NCBI RefSeq assembly: GCF_000168295.1
Contig: NZ_AAQJ02000001.1
Span: 523,001 to 587,000 of the forward strand
Source: Rickettsiella grylli
GTDB lineage: Bacteria; Pseudomonadota; Gammaproteobacteria; Diplorickettsiales; Diplorickettsiaceae
Direction: 5' to 3'
Length of the DNA: 64,000 nucleotides
In this document: in pieces, positions 19,304-29,741 of the stretch
How the letters are laid out: every line of letters begins with the position of its first letter
Numbering within the stretch: position 1 is the stretch's first letter
The notes under the pieces: generated by a model
Told to the model about the DNA's origin: nothing
Databases searched by the model: none
What the model saw: only the letters and a program-made list of their open reading frames with translations
Program-made: the position numbers and the translations under genes

Positions 19304-20434
19304 ATGCAGCCGGATGAAGAGTGTAAAGTTTTAATTTTAGGAGCGACAGGAACGCTGGGTAAAAAAATAGCAAAAGGTTTAGTGGAAAAAAATATTGCTA
19401 TCATTATTACAGGGCGTAATGAAGAAAAATTATTAATTTTAAAAAAACAACTTTCTAAAGTAGCCGCTCATTTCTCTATTGATGTTGCTTGTTTTGATTT
19501 TAAATCGAAATTATCACAAGAATTACTCAGATGGAGACCCTTATTAGTGATTAATGCCACTGGACCTTATCAAACCGCTGATTTTGCAGCGGCCGTCAAT
19601 TGTGTTCTTTTGGGGATAAATTACATCGATTTAGCCAATGCCCGAGAGTATGTGAATGAATTTTCGGCTTTAGAAGAAGAAGCCGTCAAAAAACATTGTG
19701 TGGCGATCACCGGTGCGAGTACATTGCCGTGTTTATCATCAGCCGTTTTGAATTATTATAAAGATGAATTTAAAACGATAGATTCCTTAATTTATGGGAT
19801 TTCACTGGGCCAAAAAACGGAAAGAGGACTGGCTACCTTAAAATCTATTTTAAGCCAGGTAGGACGTCGATTAGAAGATTTTTGTGGAGCCACTAAAAAA
19901 GTTTATGGATGGCAAGATTTATATCGTCAAAACTATCCACTCCTCGGAAAACGTTGGATGGCAAACTGCGATGTGACTGATCTCGATTTATTGCCGGCTT
20001 TTTTTCCGATTAAATCAATTCGGTTTTCTACGGGTGTCGAAAGTCGTATTGAACACTTTGGTTTATGGGCTTTATCGTGGTTAATTCGTTTAAAATTTCC
20101 AATGAAATTAGAAAAACATGCAAAACGATTATTAAAGTGGAGTGGTTATTTTAAGTCTTTGGGTAGTGACGATGGTGGCATGCATATGCTGATCTCCGGT
20201 AAAGATTATGAAGGTTATTATAAAAGCATTAAATGGTTTATGATTGCTAAAAATGGTGACGGTCTTTATGTTCCAACGATTCCAGCGGTACTTTTAGCAA
20301 AAAAAATAATACAAGATGAAATGGTTGAAACTGGAGCATTATCCTGCACCCAATTCATTTCACTCGAAAGTTATTTACGAGAATTAAAAAAATTTGATAT
20401 CCATGTCTTTTCAGAAGTGAGTAAAAAATTGTAA
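19304..20434 (+). CDS. Saccharopine dehydrogenase-like oxidoreductase
   Basis: A 376-aa protein with an N-terminal Rossmann fold (VLILGATGTLGKKIAKGL, residues 9-26), then TGRNEEKL, VINATGPYQTADFAAA and NYIDLANAREYV. This is the NADP-binding module of the saccharopine dehydrogenase-like family also found in trans-acting enoyl reductases. The substrate is unknown; the family covers lysine-pathway enzymes and many uncharacterised reductases. It is preceded by AGAGGGA as a ribosome site and stands alone, converging on the copper ATPase gene. Confidence 0.75.
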   Translation: MQPDEECKVLILGATGTLGKKIAKGLVEKNIAIIITGRNEEKLLILKKQLSKVAAHFSIDVACFDFKSKLSQELLRWRPLLVINATGPYQTADFAAAVNCVLLGINYIDLANAREYVNEFSALEEEAVKKHCVAITGASTLPCLSSAVLNYYKDEFKTIDSLIYGISLGQKTERGLATLKSILSQVGRRLEDFCGATKKVYGWQDLYRQNYPLLGKRWMANCDVTDLDLLPAFFPIKSIRFSTGVESRIEHFGLWALSWLIRLKFPMKLEKHAKRLLKWSGYFKSLGSDDGGMHMLISGKDYEGYYKSIKWFMIAKNGDGLYVPTIPAVLLAKKIIQDEMVETGALSCTQFISLESYLRELKKFDIHVFSEVSKKL

Positions 20435-20459
20435 TGAGAGGGAGATTCGACGTTATTTT

Positions 20460-22622
20460 TTACGGATAAATTTTTGATGTGCGTAACCGTAGGGAATTTC
20501 CGACAACTGAAAGCGAGCTTAAACTCATGGCGAGCGCACTGAACATGGGATCAAGCAAATGACCATTCCAGGGGTAAAAAATGCCTGCGGCGATAGGGAT
20601 ACAAAGACTATTGTAAATAAATGCTAAGAATAAATTTTCACGGATGTTTTTCATCACATGGCTGCTGAGTTGTTTTGCGCGGGCGATTCCTATTAAATTA
20701 CCTTTGACCAAAGTAACATCTGCATTTTGGATGGCTACATCCGTGCCAGTGCCCATGGCGATACCAATGTCTGCTTGAGCGAGGGCAGGTGCATCATTGA
20801 TGCCATCGCCTGCCATGGCAACGATATTCCCTTTTTTTTGTAATTGTTTCACAATTTTGCCTTTTTCAGAAGGCAATACCTCCGCTTTTAGGTCTTGGAT
20901 AGCTAATTTTTTAGCAACCGCCTGAGCGGTTGTTTGATTATCACCGGTTACCATAACAATCTTTAAACCCAGATTTTTTAAATTTTTTAATGCGGATGCA
21001 GTTGAGTTTTTAATGGGATCAACAACACTGATAAGTCCTGCGAGCTGATTTTCAACGATGAAATACATGACCGTTTCACCTTTTTTAGCGAATTGCAACG
21101 CTTTTTCTTTTAAAGGTGCTATTGAGACGTTCAGTGTATTACAAAGTGTAGCATTACCTAAAGCAAGTTGTTTACCTTTCCAAATCCCTCGAATACCTTG
21201 ACCGATTTCAGCGGAAAAATGTTCAATTTCTTCTAAATCAAGCTGATTTTTTTGGGCAGCGTCAATGAACGCATTGGCAAGCGGATGTTCACTGGCCACT
21301 TCTAAGCTGGCAGCGAGTCGTAGTATTTCATTGTGAGTAAAATTTTTATGTGGAATAATATGATTCACCGCGGGTTTTCCACGGGTTAATGTGCCTGTTT
21401 TATCAACGACCAGCACATTAACTTTTTCAAAACGTTCGAGACTGTCCGCATTTTTAATCAAAATTCCTGCTTTTGCGCCTCGTCCCATTCCAACCGTAAT
21501 AGACATCGGTGTTGCTAAACCTAAGGCGCACGGACAAGCGATAATTAATACCGAAATGGAAGCGATTAAACCATCGGTCATGCTGGGACCCCAAATTGAC
21601 CATATCATAAAAGTAAGTGCTGCAATGACTAAGACACCAGGTACAAAATAACTGGAAATTCGATCAACAAGCTTTGAAATGGGTGCTTTTGATCGTTGTG
21701 CTTCAGAAACTAATTGGACAATTTGAGCGAGCAGTGTTTCTTTTCCCACCTGTTTAGCGCGCATAATAAGACTTCCAGACAAATTTAAAGTGCCACCGAT
21801 GACGGATGCACCCGCTTGCTTTTCAATCGGGATGGATTCACCCGTAATCATCGATTCGTTAACTGAACTATGACCTTGAATCACTTCACCATCGGTAGGG
21901 ATTTTTTCACCGGGCCGTACACGGAGTGTGTCATTGATGTGAATTTCATCGAAAGGAATTTCAGTTTCGGTTTGACCCTGTATTCGTCGAGCGGTTTTTG
22001 GGGATAAATCAAGCAAAGACCGCAACGCACTGCCGGTTTGTTCACGTCCTTTTGTTTCTAAAACCTGTCCCATGAGGACAAGCGTTATGATCACACTGGC
22101 TGTTTCAAAATAGAAATGAATGGAGCCATTTTCCAAAAAAGTAGTCGGAAAAAGATTGGGGAAAAACAAAGCAATGACGCTATATCCATAAGCAATGCTG
22201 ACACTTAAACCAATCAAGGTAAACATATTCAAATGACGCTGAGTGATAGAAAGCCATGCTTTTTTTAGCAGTGGATAACCGCACCAGGCGATGACTATCG
22301 TGGTTAAAACAAATTGGAGTCCCGCAGAAAACGGCACTGGAATAGCGGCGATAACGTCTTTGATTCCAGGGATATGCGAACCCATTGTTAAAAATAAAAT
22401 GGGCAGTGTGAAAAGGACGCTCCACCAAAATCGTTGTGTTAAATCGTTTAATTCGGTTTGAATGGGTTTGGCTATTTGGGGAGAGGGTGACCGAAGCTCT
22501 AAAGACATACCACAAATGGGACAGCTCCCCGGTTGATGACGAATAATTTCTGGATGCATAGGGCATGTATACTCAAATGCATCACTTGTGTGCGTATTTT
22601 TTGCGTTTAAAGGGTTCGACAT
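20460..22622 (-). CDS. copA: Copper-translocating P-type ATPase
   Basis: A 720-aa P1B-type ATPase. The N-terminus carries a heavy-metal-binding motif (YTCPMHPEI then CPICGMSLE) instead of the usual CxxC ferredoxin-like domains. Core motifs: TGES with GESIPIEK, the transmembrane CPC (C363-P364-C365), the phosphorylation site D407 in DKTGTLT, HP in SEHPLANA, and [10 protein letters not shown]. This matches CopA/CopB-type copper exporters of Legionella and relatives, which protect against host copper. Divergent from the ankyrin gene. Confidence 0.9.
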   Translation of the reverse strand: MSNPLNAKNTHTSDAFEYTCPMHPEIIRHQPGSCPICGMSLELRSPSPQIAKPIQTELNDLTQRFWWSVLFTLPILFLTMGSHIPGIKDVIAAIPVPFSAGLQFVLTTIVIAWCGYPLLKKAWLSITQRHLNMFTLIGLSVSIAYGYSVIALFFPNLFPTTFLENGSIHFYFETASVIITLVLMGQVLETKGREQTGSALRSLLDLSPKTARRIQGQTETEIPFDEIHINDTLRVRPGEKIPTDGEVIQGHSSVNESMITGESIPIEKQAGASVIGGTLNLSGSLIMRAKQVGKETLLAQIVQLVSEAQRSKAPISKLVDRISSYFVPGVLVIAALTFMIWSIWGPSMTDGLIASISVLIIACPCALGLATPMSITVGMGRGAKAGILIKNADSLERFEKVNVLVVDKTGTLTRGKPAVNHIIPHKNFTHNEILRLAASLEVASEHPLANAFIDAAQKNQLDLEEIEHFSAEIGQGIRGIWKGKQLALGNATLCNTLNVSIAPLKEKALQFAKKGETVMYFIVENQLAGLISVVDPIKNSTASALKNLKNLGLKIVMVTGDNQTTAQAVAKKLAIQDLKAEVLPSEKGKIVKQLQKKGNIVAMAGDGINDAPALAQADIGIAMGTGTDVAIQNADVTLVKGNLIGIARAKQLSSHVMKNIRENLFLAFIYNSLCIPIAAGIFYPWNGHLLDPMFSALAMSLSSLSVVGNSLRLRTSKIYP

Positions 22623-22841
22623 AGGATTAAATACCTTTGAGAGTCTGAATCATTTCTATTCTACAGGATATGCAGTGTCGTCGATATAATACTGCATTTC
22701 TTGATCTATTTTACAGTTTGTTTATTGAGAAACTTTAATTTAAAATGTCTGTTTTAATTCGATCGACTGCATTAAAAAAATAAAAATTTAATGTTTGATT
22801 TAATGGTTTATAAATTAAGATGATTATCCAGGGAGAAGGCA

Positions 22842-25800
22842 ATGCTGCTAAAAAATAAATTTTTCATTCGATCAAACCAAACTCATTTCATTTATTTTCG
22901 TAGGAAATCGAGACTATGTCATTCTCAGTTGGTTAATAGAAATTTAATGATCAATAATATTTTTAGAGCCATAAGACACGGCTGTTTAGACGCAGTAAAA
23001 TTTTTTGTAGAAGCGGGTGTTTCGGTAAATGTTAGAAATTTTCGGGGAATGACTCCCTTATACCTTGCCGTTTATTATGGTTATTCCCCTATCGTAAAAT
23101 TTTTAATAACAAAAGGCTCCTATTTGGAAATTAAAGAAAGAATGATGGGTAATACCCCTTTACATATCGCTGTTCAATACGGTCACGTTGACATTGTTGA
23201 TATGCTATTTGAAAGAGGTGTTGATTTAAACATATTCAATAGCCAAGGCGATACCCCCTTAAATTATGCGGTCAAATATGGACATTTAAAGTTAGTAAAA
23301 TATTTAGTAAAAAATGGAGCTTATTTAGATGAATTCTATACGGGCCTTACGCCATTACATTATGCGGCTCAGAAAAATAATTTGGCGGTAGCGGAATATC
23401 TCATTAATAAAGGGATGGATGTGAATAAGATGACCGTTACAGGGGAAACAGCCTTGTATTATGCGATTCAATATGGTCATTTAAATATGGTTCGTTATTT
23501 AGTAGAAAAAGGCGCTTACTTAGATAGCCTCGATAAGCAACACAATACACCTCTTTTTTACGCGACTTTATTCGGTTATACGGATATTGTCAGTTTTTTA
23601 CTGAGTAAAAAAGTTAAGCTCGATTTGAAAATGCCAAGTCATCTCTCTCCTTTGCAAATAGCGACATTAAAAGGAGATTTAGTACTGGTAAAGTGCTTAG
23701 TCGAAAACGGCGCTAATCTAGCAATAAAAGATGCGAATAACAGTACATTACTCCATAATGCAATTCACGATGGTTATTCCGATTTAGTAAACTTTTTTTT
23801 AGAAAAGAAAATAGATTTGGAAACGAAAGATAATGACGGTAATACTGCTTTACATTACGCAGTACTGATGGACGATTTAGAATCTGTAAAATCTCTCATT
23901 AATGCAGGAGCTGACTTAACGGCAGTGAATATAAAATCTTACACTCCCTTACAAATCAGTATTGTGGACAATAATATAAATTTAATGGAATTTTTGGTAA
24001 AGGAAACAGCGATTAAATTCACATTAAAATGTGAAGCGCTCTATGAACAAATACTCCATTTTTCAGCCGCCCATGGTGAAATAGGGATAATCGATCATCT
24101 TGCAAAAAAAGGAATCCGTTTAGAACTGAGTGATCAATTCGGCAGAACACCTTTACATTGGGCTTCTCAAAATGGCTATTTTGATATGGTTAATTATCTT
24201 ACGAAGAAGAATGTCAATTTAGAAATAAAAGACAACTACGGCGATACTCCGCTTCATTTAGCCACTAGAAATAATTTCTTACGGATTGTTGTATTTCTGA
24301 TCGATCATGGCGTTCATGTAGAGACGAAAAATAAAATGGGTGTGACCCCCCTTTATGTCGCTTCTCGCAATGGCCATTTAGACATGGTCAAGTATCTAAT
24401 AGGAAAAAATGCAACGATTGAAGCAAACAATGATTCAGGAAGTACACCGTTACATGAGGCGGCTCGCAATGGCCATTTAGACATTGTCAAGTATCTAATA
24501 GGAAAAAATGCAACGATTGAAGCAAACAATGATTCAGGGAGTACACCGTTACATGAGGCGGCTCGCAATGGCCATTTAGACATTGTGAAATATCTGATAA
24601 AAAAAAATGCCACGAGCGAAATAAGCGATAATTTAGGGAACACACCGTTACATTTATCGGTGTCAAGGAATAATGAGGACGTTGTTCGTTATCTGATAGA
24701 ACAAGACGCGGATATCAATGCGCAGGATAACCATGGAAATACCGCATTACATGTCGCGGCTTTTAATGACTATATTGAATTGATAAATTATTTAATGGAA
24801 CAGGGGGCTGATACAGGCATTGAAAATAATGTCGGAAAGACTTTTTTAAACAGTATTTTAGATAATGGAAGCGTTGCCACTATTCGTTATTTTTTTAAAG
24901 GAAAAAAATTAAATCTCAGCCTATTAGAGGCAATCAAAAACTATCACTTAAATGTGATTACTTTTTTGGTTGAAGAAGAAAATAGGGATTTAAAATGTAA
25001 AGATCGCTATGGTCGTACGCCTCTCCATGTTGCTATTTGGTTTGGTTATACAGAACTTGTCATTTATTTAGTGGAAAGAGGTGCCGATGTAAATAGTACT
25101 GATCAGCTCGGCAATACACCATTACACACGGCGGGGATTACCAATTATGTAAATTCGATACAAATTTTACTGACGCATGGCGCAGATATCGAGGCAAAAA
25201 ATAATGAAGGCAATACCCCTTTACAGGTGGCTATTCTAAGTCACGCGATGGATGTGGTGCATTATCTTGTTGAACATAGCATGGTCAATTTAAATACACA
25301 GGGTAGTGAAGGAAATACGGCGTTACACTTTGCGATGATTATCAGCGATGAAAATTTATCGTTAAAAATGGTCACCTATCTTTTAGAACAGCATGCAAAT
25401 AGTCATATAAAAAATAATAAGGGAAATACACCATTGGATCAGCTCTCTCCGACACATCGTCATTATGAAAAAATAAAGCATCTCATAACCGAAAAGAAAC
25501 AAAAGGATAACGTAGCTTTCTCAATGAGTGCTCACAATACGCGTTTTGAAAAACATTTAAAACCAAGAATAAAAAAAAACCAACCTATTCGAATGAATTT
25601 AGGCTTAGAAACACAATTCATTTCAAATACTTTTCAAGAAAAAGCAAATCTATCTGAATGTTCAAATTTAATTGGATTTTTAAATCCGGCTACGTGTGAG
25701 CATGGTTATTTTAATACGACACGAGAATTTATTCCTCATAATTTGATAAGTATTCCTAGCGTGCTTCCTCTGATTGATTTACTGATAAGAAAAAAAAAGG

Positions 25801-26048
25801 GTACAACGTTAAATTTTTTTCAAAAAGACGATTCTATTTCTGATTTAGATGCGCAAGCTTATGCGTTGAATATCGTCACTGAATTTGAAGCGCATTTAAA
25901 AAAAATAGAAGTTAAGGTAGATTTTGATAGCATTGCGCTGCAGACTGAGTTGCTGAAAAAGATAAAAAGCGGTCAATTCTGTGATATTTCTAAAGTTTTA
26001 TCCTCAACGCTAGAGAACATTAAACGCACCGCACTGCAACCTAATTAA
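22842..26048 (+). CDS. Large ankyrin-repeat protein, candidate secreted effector
   Basis: A 1068-aa protein made of about 25 ankyrin repeats (pattern G-x-TPLHxAxxxGHxxxVxxLxxxGAxxxxxN) from about residue 40 to 890, followed by a C-terminal domain of about 175 residues that I do not recognise. There is no signal peptide; residues 1-30 are basic and aromatic. Two 99-base repeats are almost identical. A good ribosome site (GGGAGAAGG) precedes the ATG. Ankyrin proteins are frequent Dot/Icm substrates, and icmT/icmS lie in the same window, so an effector role is a reasonable inference. Confidence 0.8.
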   Translation: MLLKNKFFIRSNQTHFIYFRRKSRLCHSQLVNRNLMINNIFRAIRHGCLDAVKFFVEAGVSVNVRNFRGMTPLYLAVYYGYSPIVKFLITKGSYLEIKERMMGNTPLHIAVQYGHVDIVDMLFERGVDLNIFNSQGDTPLNYAVKYGHLKLVKYLVKNGAYLDEFYTGLTPLHYAAQKNNLAVAEYLINKGMDVNKMTVTGETALYYAIQYGHLNMVRYLVEKGAYLDSLDKQHNTPLFYATLFGYTDIVSFLLSKKVKLDLKMPSHLSPLQIATLKGDLVLVKCLVENGANLAIKDANNSTLLHNAIHDGYSDLVNFFLEKKIDLETKDNDGNTALHYAVLMDDLESVKSLINAGADLTAVNIKSYTPLQISIVDNNINLMEFLVKETAIKFTLKCEALYEQILHFSAAHGEIGIIDHLAKKGIRLELSDQFGRTPLHWASQNGYFDMVNYLTKKNVNLEIKDNYGDTPLHLATRNNFLRIVVFLIDHGVHVETKNKMGVTPLYVASRNGHLDMVKYLIGKNATIEANNDSGSTPLHEAARNGHLDIVKYLIGKNATIEANNDSGSTPLHEAARNGHLDIVKYLIKKNATSEISDNLGNTPLHLSVSRNNEDVVRYLIEQDADINAQDNHGNTALHVAAFNDYIELINYLMEQGADTGIENNVGKTFLNSILDNGSVATIRYFFKGKKLNLSLLEAIKNYHLNVITFLVEEENRDLKCKDRYGRTPLHVAIWFGYTELVIYLVERGADVNSTDQLGNTPLHTAGITNYVNSIQILLTHGADIEAKNNEGNTPLQVAILSHAMDVVHYLVEHSMVNLNTQGSEGNTALHFAMIISDENLSLKMVTYLLEQHANSHIKNNKGNTPLDQLSPTHRHYEKIKHLITEKKQKDNVAFSMSAHNTRFEKHLKPRIKKNQPIRMNLGLETQFISNTFQEKANLSECSNLIGFLNPATCEHGYFNTTREFIPHNLISIPSVLPLIDLLIRKKKGTTLNFFQKDDSISDLDAQAYALNIVTEFEAHLKKIEVKVDFDSIALQTELLKKIKSGQFCDISKVLSSTLENIKRTALQPN
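24364..24600 (+). repeat. Near-identical 99-bp tandem repeats in the ankyrin gene
   Basis: Two full 99-bp units (24364-24462 and 24463-24561) and the start of a third (from 24562) are almost identical in DNA. Each encodes one 33-residue ankyrin repeat containing NGHLDIVKYLIGKNATIEAN. Other repeats in the gene differ strongly, so this is a recent in-frame duplication. Confidence 0.9.
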
Positions 26049-26098
26049 ACGCGTTATTCTTAATTATTTTTAACAGAACGAAAGTAGAGCGATACTTT

Positions 26099-26648
26099 TT
26101 ACTGTTTAAGGTTATTGTGTTTAAAAACATCCGTGTTGATCTTATCTTTTTGCCTTTGTATTTTTTGAATCGTTTTATTGAATTTCTTATCCGAAGAAAA
26201 CTGAGGCATAGGATTTTTTAGAAATTTTCTCGTCATAAAATCTAAAAATACAAGTTTTTTTGTTTTTATTCGATAGGTTGTACGTTTCTGGTTGCGTTAA
26301 AGTGGATGTGTGTAGAGAATTTCTCTTTTTAGGGGAAGTGGAATCATTAAACTGATTTTTTGTAACGTGAATCGTTTTGGATTGAGAAAACAGGGATGTT
26401 TTCGAGGGTTCTAGCGGTTGATGTTTTATGAATGATGGTTTCTGGCGGCGAACAAATCCGTTCGGATTGATAGGTTAGTTATATCACGCACAGGTTTTCT
26501 AAGGATCGCACTATAACGCAACGGATAGGACCGTGTTCGTCTAGAAACGCGGTTGTGTTGCATCCCCCGTTAACACGGTATACCCTAACTCGTGAATGAG
26601 CAAGGATAGATGAAAAAATAGAATCTTTAAAACATTCCATGTAATCAT
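26099..26648 (-). pseudogene. Frameshifted relic of an unknown protein
   Basis: The gap between two plus-strand genes holds overlapping minus-strand reading frames that together read like one broken protein. They are an ATG at 26648 giving MITWNVLKILFFHLSLLIHE and GYTVLTGDATQPRF, then in another frame FLDEHGPIRCVIVRSLENL, a Ser/Thr/Lys-rich stretch (about 26455-26230), and finally PMPQFSSDKKFNKTIQK ending at a TAA at 26099. At least three frame changes are needed. The product is not recognised. Confidence 0.4.
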
Positions 26649-26674
26649 TTAAAATTTAACAGGAAATAGTCATT

Positions 26675-27382
26675 ATGCATAAAGAAATGGATGAAAAAAA
26701 TGAAATCATAAGGCGATCGCTGGCGCTCCTTTTAAATCATTTAATAGACATTAAAACGAAAAGAGAATTATCTCCATTTAAAATTTTTTATGAAGTAACT
26801 CACAGTATAGACGATCTGACAGAAGGGATTAAACAATTAGAAGCGATTCAGTTTCAGTCAATCGCTGATTTTAATTCAGTTATAAAATTACGAGAAATAG
26901 AATTTTTTTTTTCAAAAAGTAAAACATTAAAAGATTTCACCTACTCCAATTATCGAACCCAGGTGAGTGATTCTTTTTTAACGTATGTGGATATTGAATT
27001 TCAATTAGATCATTTATTTTATAAAGTCGATGATTTAGTAAATCGTGGATTTTTCTTGGCTGCAAAGAGTGCCAATACACTGGTTTCAGATTTAAAAAAA
27101 TTAGATCTTTTGTATTTTGAAGAAAAAAAAATAACGTATTTGGATTATCAATTCCAAGCCTTGGCGGCCATTGATAAAGCCAGATTTCTATTGGAGGAGC
27201 ACCGAGGGTATAAAGAATTATTAGGCAATCTTGTTGTGTTGATATTAACCTTAGGAACCGCTTTTTTTGTCAATAAAGTGGTGAATGGTCGTTTTTTATT
27301 TTTTCAAGAAACAGAAACCTCAAAACAACTTCATGCGCTCAAGCAAAAGATATCCACGTTGACTATCCCGTTCCCGATTTGA
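26675..27382 (+). CDS. Hypothetical protein with one C-terminal membrane segment
   Basis: A 235-aa protein, unrecognised. It is mostly helical and charged, with a single hydrophobic stretch LVVLILTLGTAFFVNKVV at about residues 187-204 and a short polar tail. It has a clear ribosome site (CAGGAAA) before the ATG. A tail-anchored topology with the bulk in the cytoplasm is possible. It precedes the quinoprotein genes by 80 bases, but nothing links them functionally. Confidence 0.6.
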   Translation: MHKEMDEKNEIIRRSLALLLNHLIDIKTKRELSPFKIFYEVTHSIDDLTEGIKQLEAIQFQSIADFNSVIKLREIEFFFSKSKTLKDFTYSNYRTQVSDSFLTYVDIEFQLDHLFYKVDDLVNRGFFLAAKSANTLVSDLKKLDLLYFEEKKITYLDYQFQALAAIDKARFLLEEHRGYKELLGNLVVLILTLGTAFFVNKVVNGRFLFFQETETSKQLHALKQKISTLTIPFPI

Positions 27383-27462
27383 AAAAAATGATAAATCGAC
27401 TACGCTACAGGGTAAGTAAGGATTAAACGCCATGACGTCTTTAAAAACGAAAGGATAGCTCG

Positions 27463-27819
27463 ATGTTGCTTAAAGACAAAAAACGGTTAGGAATAGGGAT
27501 GATGTTCCTGTTTTCTGCGATTGGATTGATTGTATCGTTATTTAATTTTTTTCTTCCGGCAAGTCCAATTCGTTATACTGGCGGGGCTGAATTAGTCAGC
27601 TTAACGACGTTGACAATGACTTTATTAAGCGGGCTTATTTACTTTTTCCGACACGATCATTATCGATGGATACACGTGGGCGTCAATATGCTGATGATGG
27701 TGTTGTTATTTGGTACATTATGCGCCGCTTATTTCTTAGAAAGCAGGTTGCTGTTTATTTTCATACTGTTAGCGGGTTGTGGATGGTTTATTTACGTCGC
27801 TACATGGATTAAAGAATGA
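27463..27819 (+). CDS. Four-helix membrane protein, probable anchor of the PQQ dehydrogenase
   Basis: A 118-aa protein with four hydrophobic helices (about 10-30, 42-62, 70-92 and 94-113). Its stop overlaps the start of the PQQ dehydrogenase gene (ATGA, 27816-27819), so the two are translationally coupled. Membrane-bound glucose dehydrogenases carry a comparable N-terminal block of about five helices fused to the catalytic propeller. Here that block seems to be a separate gene. This is inferred from layout and size, not from recognised residues. Confidence 0.65.
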   Translation: MLLKDKKRLGIGMMFLFSAIGLIVSLFNFFLPASPIRYTGGAELVSLTTLTMTLLSGLIYFFRHDHYRWIHVGVNMLMMVLLFGTLCAAYFLESRLLFIFILLAGCGWFIYVATWIKE

Positions 27820-29741
27820 GCAACCTTATTCAATGGATCGCATTTTTTTTTATGTGTTTTCACATGGTCAGCCTTTCTGCAGAAAACACGACCTGGCCAA
27901 CATTCAATGGTGATTTAAACGCACAGAAATATTCTTCATTAACTCAAATTACTCCCCATAATGTTCGCGATTTGTCCGTTGCGTGGGAAATCCATACGGG
28001 CGATTTTTCTACGGGAAAAGGTCAATTACCGCCTACGGTGTGGTCAGCAACACCGCTTTTTGTTAATAATACCGTTTATGTGAGCACGCCTTTTTATCGC
28101 GTTTTTGCCCTTAATCCTGCGACCGGTCAAATTAAATGGGTTTTTGATCCACGTGCGAGCTTAAAAACATTGGTGCAACCGGCTTTAAAAACGCGAGGTG
28201 TCGCTTATTGGCAGGCGAAAACGATGATTCCCGGAAGGAGTTGTCAGAAACGGATTTATAGCGGCACTATGGATGGGAAACTATACGCCATCGATGCAGA
28301 TACAGGAAAACGTTGTACCGATTTCGGTGTGCAGGGCCAGTTAGATATTAATCAATGGAATACCCATCCCGATCTTTGGCCGTTAGCCATTTTACAGCCA
28401 CCCACCGTCTATAAAGATTTGCTCATTTTAGGTTGGGCCGGTAAAGATTGGGAATATTCTATTGATCCCGTCGGTAATGTTTTGGGTTTAGATGCACGAA
28501 CGGGTCGGTTGGTGTGGACTTTCCAGACAATACCCGCTCATATCGCCCCGAAAACCGGTACATCCAATGTGTGGGCCAGTATGTCGGTAGATAAAGACAA
28601 AGGAATTGTCTATTTACCAATCAGTTCACCGAGCCCCAATTTTTGGGGAGGGAATCGTTTAACACCGATTCCTTTTGGAACGTCGATGACTGCTTTAAAT
28701 GCGCATAACGGGCATGTCATCTGGAGTAAACAGTTCGTTCATCATGATCTGTGGGATCTGGATACAAACGCCGCGCCCTCACTGGTAGACATTAAGAAAG
28801 ACGGTAAAACGATTCCTGCTTTAATCCAAACGTCGAAACAAGGTTATTTATTTATTTTGAATCGTTACACAGGAGAAGCGATTTACCCAATTATTGAAAA
28901 GCCAGTGCCTGCTTCAGATGCAAAAGGCGAGGTTGCCGCGAGTACGCAACCCACGGTTCCCTATCCCATTCCCGTTGTTTCGGATAAATGGCCCGGTATT
29001 TTTAAACTTTCCGATTGGCTTAGTTTTGGCTACTGCTCACGAAAATTAGCCACACTAAAATATCAAGGTCGTTTTACGCCGCCGAGCGAACAAGGAAGTC
29101 TTATTTTCCCCGCAACCGTAGGGGGTGTGGAATGGGGTGGTGGTGCGATCGATCCGAATAAACAAATTTTTGTGGTGAATAGTTCGATGGCGGTACAAAT
29201 TTATAAATTAATACCACGCGAGGTTTATAATGATTTTCTTAAACATCATCACACTGCCAATGTAGGCGAAGCGTTTGGCATGTATGACATGGCAGGTGCG
29301 CCTTATGGATTTAAATTAGAGACCTTTTTAAACCCTTTCGGTATGCCTTGCTGGAAACCACCGTATGGTGAAATTTCTGCTTATGCGTTGAATACAGGAC
29401 AACGATTATGGAAAAAGCCTTTTGGTGAAGTGCAAAAATGGGGTTTTTATATGCCAAAATCCTGGGGAAGTATTACCATTGGTGCGCCTGTTATTACAGG
29501 AAGCGGGTTAATTTTTATCGGCGCTTCTATGGATTCGCGAGTACGTGCATTGGATCTGACGACAGGTGATGTACTGTGGAGTGCTCAGGTCGCTGCACCG
29601 GCAGTTTCGATTCCCGCTATTTATGAATATCAAGGCAGAGAATATGTGGTGTTTGTTGCCGGCGGTAATACTATTTTAACACCGAACGTGAGTGACGAAG
29701 TCATTGCCTTCGCTTTACCGAATCAGAGGAAATCCGGATGA
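27816..29741 (+). CDS. PQQ-dependent dehydrogenase, glucose/quinate dehydrogenase-like
   Basis: A 641-aa quinoprotein. A signal peptide (about 1-22, FFFMCFHMVSLSA) precedes an eight-bladed propeller: the entry WPTFNGDLNAQKYSSLTQI, NVRDLSVAWEIHTGD, several GKLYAIDADTG-type blade repeats, and the membrane glucose dehydrogenase-like block YQGRFTPPSEQGSLIFP with GVEWGGGAIDP. It should oxidise a sugar or polyol in the periplasm and pass electrons to quinone. The substrate cannot be told. The fused membrane domain of E. coli Gcd is missing but is replaced by the overlapping upstream gene. A full pqq operon faces it. Confidence 0.85.
   Translation: MSNLIQWIAFFFMCFHMVSLSAENTTWPTFNGDLNAQKYSSLTQITPHNVRDLSVAWEIHTGDFSTGKGQLPPTVWSATPLFVNNTVYVSTPFYRVFALNPATGQIKWVFDPRASLKTLVQPALKTRGVAYWQAKTMIPGRSCQKRIYSGTMDGKLYAIDADTGKRCTDFGVQGQLDINQWNTHPDLWPLAILQPPTVYKDLLILGWAGKDWEYSIDPVGNVLGLDARTGRLVWTFQTIPAHIAPKTGTSNVWASMSVDKDKGIVYLPISSPSPNFWGGNRLTPIPFGTSMTALNAHNGHVIWSKQFVHHDLWDLDTNAAPSLVDIKKDGKTIPALIQTSKQGYLFILNRYTGEAIYPIIEKPVPASDAKGEVAASTQPTVPYPIPVVSDKWPGIFKLSDWLSFGYCSRKLATLKYQGRFTPPSEQGSLIFPATVGGVEWGGGAIDPNKQIFVVNSSMAVQIYKLIPREVYNDFLKHHHTANVGEAFGMYDMAGAPYGFKLETFLNPFGMPCWKPPYGEISAYALNTGQRLWKKPFGEVQKWGFYMPKSWGSITIGAPVITGSGLIFIGASMDSRVRALDLTTGDVLWSAQVAAPAVSIPAIYEYQGREYVVFVAGGNTILTPNVSDEVIAFALPNQRKSG

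Noticed and set aside
24353..24643. Minus-strand frame of 96 codons with internal repeats
   Set aside because: It is the antisense of the duplicated ankyrin units; the repetition comes from the real plus-strand gene.
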